Origin: Chara braunii
Lineage: Eukaryota; Streptophyta; Charophyceae; Charales; Characeae
DNA length: 64,000 nucleotides
Direction: 5' to 3'
Assembly (NCBI GenBank): GCA_003427395.1
Contig: BFEA01000276.1
Span: 1,477,549-1,541,548, forward strand
Positions within the stretch are counted from its first letter, which is position 1. The number at the start of each line of letters is the position of its first letter. The notes under the pieces were generated by a model. That model was not told the DNA's origin. It saw only the letters and a list, made by a program, of their open reading frames with translations, and did not search any database. Of this stretch, positions 35,576 to 47,529 are shown one piece after another. The position numbers and the translations under genes are program-made.

Positions 35576-35891
35576 TATTGACCAACCTTTTTAGGGTTTG
35601 GCGAAACGAGAGGAAAGGAAATAACACCCTATGTTCCTTTTCGTGCCCTTGTGCCCTTTTCTTTCTTTTATTTTTGCCGTTGGTATCTCATTCATACGTT
35701 ATGTTACGTCGTGTTTATCGGTATTTGCTCGCCTCCCTTCATAAGCTTTGAAATGTTCACCCACTTTCGATTTTCGAACCTACTTCATAAATGAACACTT
35801 CCACTTTTAGAAAGGAGTTTTCTTGCCCTTGTTTGTGTCAGTCGAGTGCTATGTTTAAACCGCTTATGACACACGTTTAATTTCCCCACTG

Positions 35892-36003
<112 letters not shown>

Positions 36004-36004
36004 T

Positions 36005-37140
36005 TCCTACAAATAGAGCGAAAGAAAGAGCTGGGTCAATCCAAGTACCCTGCCCACATGAATCAATCTCATATCCGTTCGTCATGCACTCTTCTTTTCC
36101 ACTTCTCCTGCAATTACTTTCTCCTGAGATTCCCAGTATCCTTCTCCTCCCCCTTTCCCAACAGGAGATAGACTGCCAAAAATTATTCAGACCACACATA
36201 TGACCAAAGGAATCAACGCTTGATGTTGACATTGGCGGACTTTTGAGTGTAGCCGGAGTCAGGGGGGCTAATACCCTTACAAGTGCCCCCATTTCTACAA
36301 TTGACACAGCCATGGCAACAGTCGTCATGATGGTGCCGATCCCGAGTGAGCAGAGCGCGCGCCTGTCAGAGTGAATTTTGGCTGCCGCGGGTCTCTCGAC
36401 CAAATGGGGCCAAGGCTCGTGAGCTAGTCGATCGGTCAGCCTGCACACACGCTGTTGCGCCCCACGCAGAAATTTAAAATAACTGGGATACCCGGCTTTG
36501 ACCACAAAAGTCGAAGACAGTCAGACTTGAGATGAGCAGTACGCGCCTCGGCACGCCACGCTGTAGAACTGGGAAAGTGTGAAATTAATAACCACCCCCC
36601 ACCCCGAGGGGAAATAGGCGGAAATATCGGTGAGGAATGAACGATCGGGGCGATGAAAATAGAGTTACTAGGCGATACCATGCTGACGGGCCAGGAGCTC
36701 GACGACGTGTTGAATTTGTCATATGATTGCGCTCGACCTTATGGTCGGGCTTGTTAGGACACTGGAACACTAGCGCATATACCAAACGATTTATTTGCCA
36801 TGTGTCCAAATGGGGGCGGGGGGTAGAAATTAATAAAAGCCCCGACCAGGCGGCAACCGGGGCAGCTACTAAAGCAAAAACGAGAAAGAGGACTAAGTGA
36901 TTTTCCTTGGCACAAGGGCCCAACATTGCCAACAAATCTCTTCATAGTACAGTGTCACACATTAACGCTATTCCCTCCACTTCATAGTACATACCCAAGC
37001 TGCCAAGCAGGAGCTAGCCCAGTAGGTAAGTGACGGAGCTCGTAAGCAATGGATCAGCATGTAGGAATGGAGCCTCAGGCTGGCAGACGCGCACAGTTCC
37101 AAGCTTTGCCCAAGTGGGGGACAGTGGAGGTCACCGTGGT
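36005..37140. other. No recognisable gene
   Basis: A segment near 36165-36290 (ctgccaaaaattattcagacc...ctaatacccttacaagtgccccc) resembles dispersed repeats at 19430-19560 and 24840-24940. Nothing else is identified. Confidence 0.45.
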
Positions 37141-37167
37141 GCAATTATTTTGTGGTCTGGGAGCCCC

Positions 37168-37470
37168 TAGCCTTGGAAATTTTGGTAGTGAGCCATAAAA
37201 CTTCTGAAGTTTTTTTGTCTGGGATGTGCACTGGCGTATAAACGACCACTAGCATATCCGAGCCTTGGAAATTTTGGTAGTGAGCCACACAAAACTTTTG
37301 GAGTTTCCTGGGGCTGTGTACTGGCGGTATGAACGACCAGTACCCGGGCCCGGGCCTGGAGGCAGTCCACGGCATGCCACCAGCCATTGGGACCCGGTAG
37401 GACACGCAAAATTTTCAGACTAGGCAAGTTGGGCAACAAAACATTTTGTGCAAGGCTGGGGCCGTGTACT
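37168..37470. repeat. Tandem repeat, period about 90-100 bp
   Basis: agccttggaaattttggtagtgagcca occurs at about 37170 and 37261, each followed by acttctgaagtt-like sequence and ggctgtgtactggcg. A weaker third unit ends near 37480. Confidence 0.8.
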
Positions 37471-37729
37471 GGCCGTCTTAAGCCACCACTTCCCCCGACA
37501 GCCGAAAACCGACGGCCTCGTGACGTAGGGCTGGGTTTTCCAGAAGTCTTAGAGTGACGTCCGTTTTTGGGAGACAGCCTCAGTAGTCCCGCACATCTTT
37601 GAAACCAAGTCGGAGAAGTTCAACCAAGTCAGAGAAGCCAGAGGGTGGCAGCATACGGTACGACCCCCCAAAACGGGTGCTAGACATAGACGCACATGCA
37701 CAGAATCTGATCCACAAGGTGCACACTAA

Positions 37730-37825
37730 AGCCTCCCCCCAGGTCCAGAAAGTGAACTACAACCTCCCCCCAGGTCCAGAAACATGCACAGATCCAGAAG
37801 GTGCGCTACAGCCTCCCCCCAGGTC
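37730..37825. repeat. Short repeats of cctccccccaggtcc
   Basis: The block cctccccccaggtccagaa recurs at about 37732, 37768 and 37811 with agaaagtgaactaca-type spacers. Confidence 0.8.
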
Positions 37826-38078
37826 CTCCCTCCTCAGTCAACTTCCCCCCTTCATGCCCATGCTAGGACTGATTGCGCACATTGCAAAACCAAAGTGCAG
37901 ACAAGGGGCCTCTCTCCAGAAGCCGTTTTGTCGTTTTCTGCAGTTGCTGAAGTCAACCGGGGACTTGATCCCATGACCTGTAGTGTATTAACTTTGTGGT
38001 ATTTGACTGTTTTTGAGCCGTATCAGGCTTGAACCTTTAACCTGTCGCAAGTAGCCTCTACTTCGTAGTCTTAGGCCT

Positions 38079-38096
38079 NNNNNNNNNNNNNNNNNN

Positions 38097-38137
<41 letters not shown>

Positions 38138-38300
38138 TATCTTTGTTTTTCTGTTTGTCGCCACGTTTTTGCTCGTTTCTCGCTCTTGCCGCCGGGGTAG
38201 TCGTCTGTGGCTGTTGTTTGATTTTTCTATATTTCTAATTACTCCTGGATTCGAACTCAGGTCTCTCTGTTTTTCAGCAGTTGACGAGTCGACCATCTGA

Positions 38301-38344
<44 letters not shown>
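38079..38344. repeat. Assembly gap and two (TC)n tracts
   Basis: An 18-base N gap (38079-38096) precedes (TC)n to 38133. A second (CT)n tract lies at 38305-38343. Both tracts are followed by tgtttatctttgt, so the unit is duplicated. The sequence between includes a reverse B-box-like ggattcgaactcagg (38249-38263), a probable SINE fragment. Confidence 0.8.
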
Positions 38345-38348
<4 letters not shown>

Positions 38349-38855
38349 TATCTTTGTCTACCCGTAGACCAGCGGGTAAGTTTTTCTGTAGTCGTGTAGG
38401 TCTGTCTGTATGTCTAACTACCCATAGACGAGCGGGTTAAGTCTATATGGCTGTTTGATCGAACTGTGTTTGACACATCTTGGTCGTGAGTTTACCAGCC
38501 TTTTTTCTCTCTCCTCCCACCGGCACGATGACCAGGGTTGGAATGGGTTTGTAATCGCGCAGAAATGTGCGTAGATATCTCTGTGCGTGCGCATGTGTGT
38601 GTGCGTGCGTGATTTGTGGAGGAAGGGGGGAGGGCGGGGAAATGATTATCGGAATGACCACTTCAAAGAGGTCCATGTTTAACGGTCCCTCAACTTCTGC
38701 CTGCTGAATCGAAGAGGCGTACAGTGGATTGGTAGTCCGGAGAATTCGGCGGTGGTGGGGGCACTTGGAGACGACGGATGGCGCCGGCGGGAAGTGGGGA
38801 ATGGCGAGGCGGTCGTGAGTTTATATCTCGCACCCATTTTAAAGGTCGAATGTGA

Positions 38856-39095
38856 CCAGGTTCAGTGAACGGACGGCACCAGATTGCCGGTCGAGTGTGA
38901 CCAGGGTCTTGCCTGACCAGGTTCAGTGAATAGGTTGGGCATCAGATCACGGGTGACCAGGTTCAGTGAATGGATGGTGCCAGATCGCCGGGCGAGTGTG
39001 ACCCGGGTCGAGCGTGACTTGGTTCGGTGAATAGGTTGGGCATCAGATCACCGGGTGAGTATGATCAGGTTTTACAGAGAATCGTCAGATTCAGT
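38856..39095. repeat. Degenerate minisatellite (gtgaccaggttcagtgaa)
   Basis: The phrase gaccaggttcagtgaa recurs at about 38858, 38918, 38950 and in altered form at 39016, alternating with ggttgggcatcagatca and ggtgccagatcgccgg. Weaker relatives (ggttcggtgagt) extend to about 39255. Confidence 0.75.
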
Positions 39096-39259
39096 GGATG
39101 ATTTTGAAGGGATTTTTCCCTCGAGTTGGGTGTGAGCGGGCCCGGTGTCTGGGCCCGAGCAGGTTCGTTCATTTGGGTGATTGCAGGTTTAATGACTGGG
39201 TGGTGTGAGCTGGTTTGGTGAGTCGGTGTGTTCTGGGCGGGTTCGGTGAGTGATTTGTT

Positions 39260-40460
39260 CAGAGCAGAAGAGTTGAACGCTCCACATGATTTCAGATCTC
39301 TTCTGCTGTTTGTTTGTTTGTTTGTTTTTTTCCGACCCCTCAGATAATGTGAACGAGTTGTTGCGATCCTTGGTCGGGATCGCTTGGCTTCTTATCCTTA
39401 TATATATAAATATTTGTCAGACAGGTCCTTGTCCAATTGTTATTGTAAGACGAAGTCCTTACTTAGGGACACAGCATGAATGGCGCGACAAGTGTGTCCA
39501 TCCATCGCTGATCAAACTTGGATGATGGAATGGATGACACGTGTCATTCGCTCGTAAAGCAGGGAAGGTTACGTTGTTTTCTTTTTATTCTCCTGTCAAA
39601 TGAAGACAATGCAATCCGAAAGCACCTGGCGGCAGAGAGCTGCAGCCGTCGATCTTTGTATAAGAGCATGGTGGGAAGGCCATTTGATGATGAGGTAGGG
39701 GAAAGATTGACGCGAAAGGGGAGGAAGGAGAGATTTTGGCATATGTCGTATTATATATCGTTAATAGAAATTGAGGGTGTGGACACTCCTGAACGTATTA
39801 CTCATTTCTGGACGTAATTGCAGTCAGATACGTCTCGGTCTGGCCTTAAATGCAGTCAGATACGTTCGCTATATCGGTAGTGTGAGTGTGCTTTGAGAGG
39901 GAAAAAGTAAGAGCGACCCGACATGAGGAGAGCAGTACAACGGAATGGTGCATTATATCCGATGGAAGCAGAGAGAGGGACTGGTTGAGAAGGACAGAGG
40001 GGAACCTGAGGGGCGGGGGAGGCGATGGAGCAAGATAAAAAATACATGGAATTTTTCGATAGTAGTTGTAGAGAGAAAACGGCCGTGGCTTTAAACCCAA
40101 TCGACCGAAGGTGAGGAGTGGAGGCCTGTGCTGTGATATTTGAGGTAGGCACTTCTTCTACTAGGCTCTGGACGTGATTGCGGTTAGGTTCATCCAGGTC
40201 GGCCCGCAATTGCGGTTAGATACATTTTTGAAAGTTCGATTCTGACTATGGCCTGAGATGAGAGATGTGATTCGGAGGTCTACACACACTAAAGAACTTG
40301 ATGTGATTGAAATGGTGAGAATTATGAGATTATACTTCGATCAGGTAATTGTTTCTCCGCCGAAATTGTTTCACATGACATTGAAAGTGGATGAGATCAT
40401 AATTGGTTGAAATTGCCATTTGCTCGCGTTTGTCTTGTCCTTCTCGGGTGTGCTCCGTTT
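39260..40460. other. No recognisable gene
   Basis: Only small direct repeats are seen, e.g. tgcagtcagatacg at 39825 and 39851 and gcggttag at 40175 and 40214. No motif-bearing frame. Confidence 0.45.
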
Positions 40461-40465
40461 CCTGT

Positions 40466-40712
40466 TCTTTTGTGTGTGTGTGTGTGTGTGTCGCTGTCGG
40501 TGACTGTGTGTGTCCCTGTCGGTGTCTGTGTGCGGGCGAGAGAGAGAGAGAGAGAGAGGAGTGGAAAATGCGAATGAATCTTCCGTGTTTATGACGGAAG
40601 ATTCATTCTCATTTTGGAACTTGCGTGTGCGTGTGTGCGCGTGTGCGTGTGTGCGTGTGTGCGCGTGTGCGTGTGTGTGCGTGTGCGTGTGCGTGTGTGT
40701 GTGAGCCCGGTT
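40466..40712. repeat. (TG)n, (GA)n, hairpin and (GT)n cluster
   Basis: Runs at 40469-40491 (TG), 40530-40558 (GA) and 40622-40702 (GT, imperfect). Between them gaatgaatcttccgt and acggaagattcattc form a perfect 15-bp hairpin with a 7-base loop (about 40572-40608). Confidence 0.9.
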
Positions 40713-41393
40713 GCAAAATGTTTATGCAAATGAATCTTGCCTGATAAACACTGCGTTTTGTTTAGTTTAGCTGCGGCTGACTGCATTTCGTGTACTTCAG
40801 CTGCGGCGACCAAGGGGCTACTAATGTGAAATTTCTTAGTCTAGCTGCGGTGGGCGACTAATGTGAGACGTGCATAGTTTAGCTGCTGCGGGCGACAAAT
40901 GCGAAACGTGCATCATGGCGGAATAGGACTACTCGTAGGCCAGCCCGCTCAATTGCAATGTCTGGCAGAGAAATGGGACGTTATTATTGGCTTGCTGTGG
41001 GAGGGGGAGCACAATGCAATGTCTGGCAGAGAAATGGGACGTTGTTATTGACTTGCTGTGGAAGGGGGAGCACACAGGACCCGGGCCACCGTTGTGGAAA
41101 ACAACTGAAAAATGGCTTACCTGTGTAGTTTAGCTGCGGCGGAAGGACGACTAATGTGAAACATGCATCATGGCGGACTACCGTCACCACCAGTACCTAC
41201 CGGTTGTCAAGGCCTGACTCTAGAGCTACCGGTAGGCCTAGCCTACAGCTACCGTGACGAGCCTCTACGGACACATCGAAATATGTAAACAATAAATGTG
41301 AACAAAATAAGAAGTAAAACAAACAAAAAACAAAGAAAAAAACAGAAAAACGAAAAAAAGAAAAAGAAAGTAAGAAAAAGGGTCTGCATTGCG

Positions 41394-41394
<1 letters not shown>

Positions 41395-41466
<72 letters not shown>

Positions 41467-41520
41467 TCTTGCAGTGAACGTGCCGAGATTCATTCTCGTT
41501 TTGCACGTCACAATGCGCGC

Positions 41521-41557
<37 letters not shown>

Positions 41558-41588
41558 GAACCGGCGAGCTGCCGTGGCTAACCTGCTG

Positions 41589-41627
<39 letters not shown>

Positions 41628-41676
41628 GCGTTGTGAAGTGCAAAACGAGAATGAACCTTGGTGCGTTCGCCGCAAT

Positions 41677-41723
<47 letters not shown>

Positions 41724-41759
41724 CGGCGAGCTGCACAGACTGCCGTGGCTAACTGGCAA

Positions 41760-41820
<61 letters not shown>
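41395..41820. repeat. Opposed GA/TC microsatellite modules with inverted repeats
   Basis: Order: (GT)n, (GA)n, aatgaatctt hairpin, (AG)n, aaccggcgagctgccg...ctaacctgctgg, (TC)n, then (AG)n, aaccggcgagctgcacag...ctaactggc, (TC)n. Sequences flanking the first AG/TC pair (ttttgcacgtcacaatgcgcgc and its inverted partner ending gtgcaaaa) extend the palindrome, giving a long cruciform-capable segment at about 41496-41650. Confidence 0.85.
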
Positions 41821-41821
<1 letters not shown>

Positions 41822-42166
41822 TTATTCTTTATTCTTTTTTGTTGAGAACGTAAGATTTCCTTTTCTTTTCTTTTTTTTTTGGGGTATTTCTTTTGTTTCT
41901 TTTTCTTTTGGGAAACGAAAAGGTCGTACCGGGAGCTACCAGGCGTTCTCCTGGCCGACCCCTGAAAGTCCCGGCCTTTTTATACGCGGGCGAGGCACTG
42001 GTGGTTTAACCTGAAAACAAGGTGCGTATCTTGTATTCAAGTTACCTCCGAAAAATGGGTTCCAAGTAATGGCTGCTAAATTTTCGAATAGAAGGAATCC
42101 TTGAATACAGCGTACCTTGTATTCGTATACAAGGTATGTACCTTGTCTGAGATGTTTCGGGGTGTT

Positions 42167-42400
42167 CTTTTATTATTTTTTTTTTACACTACCGGCAGCA
42201 GAGGTCCAACGCATGGATATGATATGAGCAACCTCAATGGGAGCCCCCCCCCCCGGGGTGTAGTGGTGGTCATCCTGTGCTGGGAAACTACACCTGTTAG
42301 AAATAGGTTCCAGCATCCCTTTGACAAGGTGAAAGCACAGCATGCAGAGGAGGATAGCATTCATTGCCCTCTTACAAGGGCTCTCATGGGGGATTAACTG
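42167..42400 (-). mobile_element. LINE 3'-end fragment
   Basis: A T run on plus (42173-42185) followed by sequence resembling the 3' end of the LINE at 30454: tgctgggaaactac...ggttccagcatccct matches tgctggaaaacgggtccagcgtccct. Read on minus this is a short LINE tail with poly(A). Confidence 0.45.
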
Positions 42401-42459
42401 TCGTTTTCTCATAATACCAAGACAAAGCTTGTAGACTGCCACCTCTTCCCCAACAGTTC

Positions 42460-42461
<2 letters not shown>

Positions 42462-42527
<66 letters not shown>

Positions 42528-42690
42528 CTGTGTGTGTGTGTGGCGTGGGCTGTCCACGCAGGTGCCTGATTCCACACGCGGTCGCTATGCTCTCTCTCTC
42601 TCTCTCACTCTCTCTCTCTCTCTCTCGCAGACACACACACACACACACACACACATACACACACACACATACACACACACACATACACAC
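42462..42690. repeat. (CT)n, (TC)n and (CA)n tracts
   Basis: (CT)n at 42462-42524, (TC)n at 42590-42628 and an imperfect (AC)n at 42631-42690. Confidence 0.96.
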
Positions 42691-42839
42691 ACTCACAGAG
42701 TCCTGCTCGGAACGAGAAGAATGCGTGCGCAATTGTGAGTGCAGTGCAAGATTTTCTTCTCCAAGCACTTCTCACGATCGTGCGAAGTCCAAGAACAGGT
42801 GCACGACCGTGAGAAGGTGCGTATGTTGTTTTTGAAAAA

Positions 42840-43300
42840 TTTCAAGAAGGTTTTGTATAAAGTACACACCTACTTCTTGGACTGTATGTAGACTCTCTTA
42901 ATACAGTTTGTTTTTATTTTTCATTTTCATGTTTTTTTTCGTTGTACCATTTGGTGCCTGATTCTGGACACATCTTCGGTAGAGATGCATAGCAGCAGAT
43001 CAATCGAGATGCTTTGCATCTCTCCCCAAAGGCGTCCAGATTCAGGCGCCAAATCTGATGCTGAAATGACACAAGAGGGACCTTGCCCTGACAGCCCTAC
43101 ACAAAAGCAAAGAAAATGAAGAAGGGCACAAGTTCCGTGCCTCGACAGGCCTACTCACAGGTGCAGGGTTCCCTCCTATTTCTTTATTACTAATATTTAC
43201 TATGTTTTTTTTAATTTCTTTTCCCCCTGGCTCTAGGAAAGTTGCACCATAGAATTCATTCTACAAGGTATGTACCTTGTTTTCAGGTTTTGTGTGAGAA
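42840..43300. other. No recognisable gene
   Basis: A partly inverted pair is visible: gatgcatagcagcagatc... and gatgctttgcatctctcc..., with gatgcctgattctggacacatc at 42952 roughly inverted at 43027. Otherwise nothing is seen. Confidence 0.4.
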
Positions 43301-43303
43301 CAG

Positions 43304-43476
<173 letters not shown>

Positions 43477-43823
43477 CGTTCACCTTCATCTTGCCTGCCT
43501 GATCTCCTTAATTCTTGCTCGTTTGCTTCGATTGTCCATTGGATCGCTGACGTGAACATCCTCTCTCTCTCTCTCGCTCTCCTCCAGCATACCCCGCTAT
43601 ACACTATTCTAGGTGCAGCACACGTATAACAGGTAGCGGAGGAGGAAGAAAACAAAGACAGGGAACTGACACAGCATGGTGATCATAAAAAAAACAGGGG
43701 GTTCTGCACAGCGGTACCAGAGGGTTCACAAGAAAGTTGAATTGACCCTCCTCTACCAGGGCGCTCTGAGACACCATGCCATATCACAACTAGCAGGGCA
43801 AAGGAGAACATCAACAGAGGACA

Positions 43824-43889
43824 GACAAGGGCAGACGGAGAAAGGTAAACAAACCTGACAAGGGCAGACGGAGAAAGGTAAACAAACCC
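43824..43889. repeat. 33-bp tandem duplication
   Basis: gacaagggcagacggagaaa followed by ggtaaacaaacc occurs twice head-to-tail. Confidence 0.9.
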
Positions 43890-43966
43890 ATCAGGCTGGA
43901 GAGATAAAGAATGCCCCCCCCTCCCCTCCCCCTCCCACATGGGCCGCACGACGACTCAAACCTCAT

Positions 43967-44503
43967 GTGGGGGAATCCATTATGGTGAAGAGACAAGAAG
44001 AGGGAAAAGAGCCAAAGAAATGGAAAATACCCCTGGATAACCTCTCATCAGCGAGTGCCTTCTTCCTGACTAAACTACTAACACCCTCGGAGCCCAAAGT
44101 GGTGAACCAGGGGGGGAGATCTCTTATGGTGAAAACACTTCCGGCAAGCAAAGTTAAGGACCGTAACGATCTGTACGTGAAACACGCTAGCAATTGGGTT
44201 TTTCACGATGATGCAGCCTTCAAATCGACCAATGAGAAGATTGGATGGATCAGGAAGCGCTTGGCCTCCCTCAGGGGGAGTTTTGAGGAGGCGCAAGATC
44301 TCTTCCTGCTCCAGCCGCTCTCTGCATCTACTATAACCATCATCTGTAGGTATGAGACAGACAAGAAGACTATGGACGGATGGAGGTCAATCAGATGCGA
44401 AAGATCAGAGGTACGCATCTACCCCTGGGCGCCCCCAAGACGACAACGACCGGAAGAAAAGAGGGATCAAATGATGGCAGATCATTTTTGGGTTGAGTTC
44501 CGC
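43967..44503 (+). pseudogene. LINE-ORF1-like protein, N-terminal half, interrupted by element 2
   Basis: 179 codons from ATG 43967 to the target site of element 2. The protein is basic and mixed helical (WKIPLDNLSSASAFFLTKLL, IGWIRKRLASLRGSFEEAQD), then ATITIICRY-like beta segments. The frame is open up to the insertion and resumes in phase at 57679. Together with the zinc knuckle in the second half it resembles the ORF1/DUF4283-type RNA-binding protein of plant LINEs. That assignment is inferred from architecture. An unrelated host gene with a CCHC knuckle is possible. Confidence 0.55.
44500..44503. other. Target site duplication of element 2, left
   Basis: ccgc immediately before the LTR end tgtgacg. 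The same ccgc follows the other LTR at 57675-57678. Confidence 0.75.
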
Positions 44504-46750
44504 TGTGACGCCCAACCTCACGCCCAGCGCGAATTCCTGATCGGAGTGGGATGTGGGCCTGGAAGTGCGAAAAGGGGTGTGCCAAGGATTTTTGGGGAAA
44601 GTGGGGGAGTCTTAAGGGTATGAATGCAATTAGGCGAGCGTGCGCAAGGGACTCATGGTCCGCTGGGGCCGGGGCACTGTGGGCGACGGGTTGCGGGAAA
44701 ATTCCTTCGTGGCGGAGGTGGTCCTGAAAAGTTAGGCCGTCGGGGGCCGCCACGCGGCGCAGGCCGCCGCGTACCTGAGTTGGGCCTCCGAAATTCCGGA
44801 GTGTTCTGCGCGCCGTTGCGTCGGCAGTTCTCGCAAAACGTATTGGGCCAATAAGGGGCTATGGCCGGCCACAGAACGACACTGAGTTGATGATATGGGA
44901 GAAGGAGGCGAAAAGGACGGAAACTGGTGGTGATCTCAACGAATCCTGGGTGGGTGAAGTAGTAGGTGTGGTCGGGGGAAGGGAAATCGGAGCACCGAGG
45001 GTCGCTAGTGGTAGGACAGTGAAATTCCCGCGGACATAACCGATTCTCCATGTGACAGGGGTATCGTGTCCTTATGAGCTCGTTTATTATAGGGGTGAAA
45101 TAGTCCGGGTCATAGGACGAGTTTGAGTTCCAAGATCGCGTCATGGTGTCATTGTCGGTGGGATAACGCGGGCCGGGTTTCCGCCACCGCGTACGAGCAC
45201 GTGTAGGACAGGCCGACTGAGTGACGCCTCGGCGTGCTCGTACGGGATGATGGTGCTGCCGTGACTCCTTTATGGGAGAGCGAGTCGTCGCACAGGAATG
45301 CGTGTAAGGGNGCGACTCGGATCGCGTTTACACGTGTTCTCGCGCGGCGTTCGCGGTTTAATTGCTTCGGATTATGCAAGATGCAACCATATCACACCCC
45401 TCATCGTGAGATAAGCAAAAANGAGGACAAAATCGCTATCGGGGCCATATTCATATCCCATCTGCAACTGCATCAGGTGTGGGCAAAGATTTGACACAAA
45501 CGAAAGGCAAGGACTGGGATCCTCAACAAAAAGATATACATACAGGCATAACGTCCACACATCTACCCATTCATACATCCATACATTCGATAATCATATG
45601 TATAATGCAATCGGGACGGACANAGCAAAGACAAATGTGAGCAAAAACCCAAGCCCAAATCTCAGAAAGCCGAGACGAAAATAAGAACGGGCAAACCACC
45701 CGGAGCCGCAATCAAAATGTATGTACACAGATGAAGAGGGGGAAGAGACAAAGAAACAGCAAATCCACGTCCATCGACCTCAACTCTCTCTTTCTCCAAT
45801 GCGGACAGTCCGTCGCCACACACCAACCCACGAAGTTGTCACCCCGCTTAGTCCTCCCACACCCGTCGGATTCGCCCGTGCCCACAGTCCGTCGTGGCCC
45901 ACGTCAATCCCGCTCGTTCGGCACCAGCCCGTCAGATCGCCCAACTCCTACTCTACTCACCTCTTACTTCGCTCGTGTGCCGACCCTTCTTGATTGCGCA
46001 ACCGGAATTACCATGACTTAAAGTGAGGATTAGAGAGGGAACGCGTGCGTTCTGCATGATCGGCCGCGGTGTGGGGGACGTAACCCTTCTCCACGCATCG
46101 ATTCGAGCATGCAAGCCGCGACTTACAAAATCTCAGCAAAAGAAAGAGAGGGAGGGCGGGAGAGACGAAGTGCAAGAAGAAAGATACAGTTACAATGGCA
46201 CCCGCCCAAAATTACAGTTACACACACGATTAAGGGCGCCCACTAACCAGAGTACCGTTACAGCCGCATGAAAAAGCGCGTAGACAAAAGGCGCTGCACG
46301 GCAGGAAAAGTCCTAATTACTGAATTTCTAAATTCCTATCTAATGCGGAAAAGCAAAAAGCATATATTCCAGAAAGAAAGTCTAAAATCCCGAGAGCCAT
46401 CGGGGCTCGATAAAATTCGAAAAAGATTTAAAAGAAAATTCAAAAGAACGAAGCAATTTCCCGCGCGATGTCCGTGCCCAAAAGATCGAACCCGAAACGA
46501 AAGAAACGGCGTCAACATTTATTAATCGCGCGCGTGGTGGCGCGCGAGGCATCCATCCGACCAATCTCCCAACCGGTCGTCCCACGACACACCCAGCCCC
46601 GAAGAAGCGACGAAAAAGACGAAGAAGCAAGGGTACTGATGCAATTTTCCACCGATCCCGATTTCCCGTAAGTGGCCCAATCTTCCCAGCTTAGGACCCC
46701 TCGTTGCAACTGCGCAGAAACTCGCACGTTACAGAAAGTGGTCCGTCACA
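44504..46750 (-). repeat. Element 2 3' LTR
   Basis: 2247 bp, tgtgacgccc...gtccgtcaca on plus. Bases 44568-45777 appear identical to 55411-56620, including N at 45311, 45422 and 45623. The rest differs by substitutions and by an indel around 45989-46010. Confidence 0.9.
44653..45144 (-). CDS. 163-residue frame within the LTR (status uncertain)
   Basis: Open frame with a Pro/Arg-rich C-terminus (RRPNFSGPPPPRRNFPATRR) and a Tyr/Phe/His-rich N-terminus. It is on the element's sense strand and repeated exactly at 55496-55987, but exact repetition is uninformative here because the two LTR copies share Ns. No known family. It may be a chance frame in GC-rich DNA. Confidence 0.2.
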   Translation of the reverse strand: MTRSWNSNSSYDPDYFTPIINELIRTRYPCHMENRLCPREFHCPTTSDPRCSDFPSPDHTYYFTHPGFVEITTSFRPFRLLLPYHQLSVVLWPAIAPYWPNTFCENCRRNGAQNTPEFRRPNSGTRRPAPRGGPRRPNFSGPPPPRRNFPATRRPQCPGPSGP

Positions 46751-46995
46751 TATGTGACGCCCAGGGGGTTCCAATATTAGCAAGCTCCTGCTTGCTTGTT
46801 GACACGTGTCGATTTCTCTAATCGACCGACACGCGGAGCACTTCACTTTATGCCACTTACCGTTCGATTGCGTGTGGACGTCATCCATCGTGGCAACTCT
46901 GCTCTTCTACTAGTTCCTCAGACTGGGCTCTTCGACGATCCAAGGATGGGATCTTTCTCGTGCCGTCGCCGCGACACGTGTCCATTACCGCTGCA

Positions 46996-47529
46996 TCAGT
47001 AATTAACCGGAAGGGGGAAGGGAAGGCGGTACGTGTATGAGGGAAGGCGGGGCGGCTCCATCGTAAGTTCGGGTATGAAGCGTCCGATTGCAGTGAGGTC
47101 GCAGGGAAGTTCTTGAAAACGGACAATGCGATGGAAGCGGGGGAATCTCTGGCCGCTGCGGGGAAGGGAAGCGAGGTAGTCTGGGTAAAGGGATACGAGG
47201 GTTCGGAGGACGTCTGTGCGGAACTGATGATGGTTCTCGCACGCGGGGAAGGTCCCCGTAACGATGCAGTAAACCTCTATATGGTTACGGCCTCGCCACT
47301 CGGCGATAAGGAGCAGAACGTGGAGGGAGTAGTCGGGGACAGCACACCGGACGGAGGGGTGGGGGTGGACAGTTAGCTCTAGGCGGGCGGAGTAGAAATG
47401 TCGGAAGGTGGCGATGGGGAAGGGATTACAGGGGTAGACGATGTGATGGAAATACTGATTGAAAGAGAGATAGCTAAGGGGATGGTGGTATATGGATCGG
47501 GGACGAAGGGCTAAGCCCCTCATTGACAC
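46996..47529 (-). CDS. Element 2 accessory frame X3
   Basis: 177-residue frame, the last before the 3' LTR, overlapping the end of X2 in another frame. It is rich in His, Tyr and Phe at the N-terminus (YHHPLSYLSFNQYFHHIVYP). A hydrophobic core follows (LHVLLLIAEWRGRNHIEVYC), then FRTDVLRTLVSLYPDYLASL. The spacing of beta-like and helical segments is reminiscent of X1, so X1 and X3 might be diverged duplicates; this is weak. I do not recognise a family. No signal peptide or convincing membrane segment. Confidence 0.4.
   Translation of the reverse strand: MSMRGLALRPRSIYHHPLSYLSFNQYFHHIVYPCNPFPIATFRHFYSARLELTVHPHPSVRCAVPDYSLHVLLLIAEWRGRNHIEVYCIVTGTFPACENHHQFRTDVLRTLVSLYPDYLASLPRSGQRFPRFHRIVRFQELPCDLTAIGRFIPELTMEPPRLPSYTYRLPFPLPVNY

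Noticed and set aside
41389-41853. 154-residue frame of Arg-Glu and Leu-Ser repeats
   Set aside because: Translation of GA/TC microsatellites, open in several frames at once.
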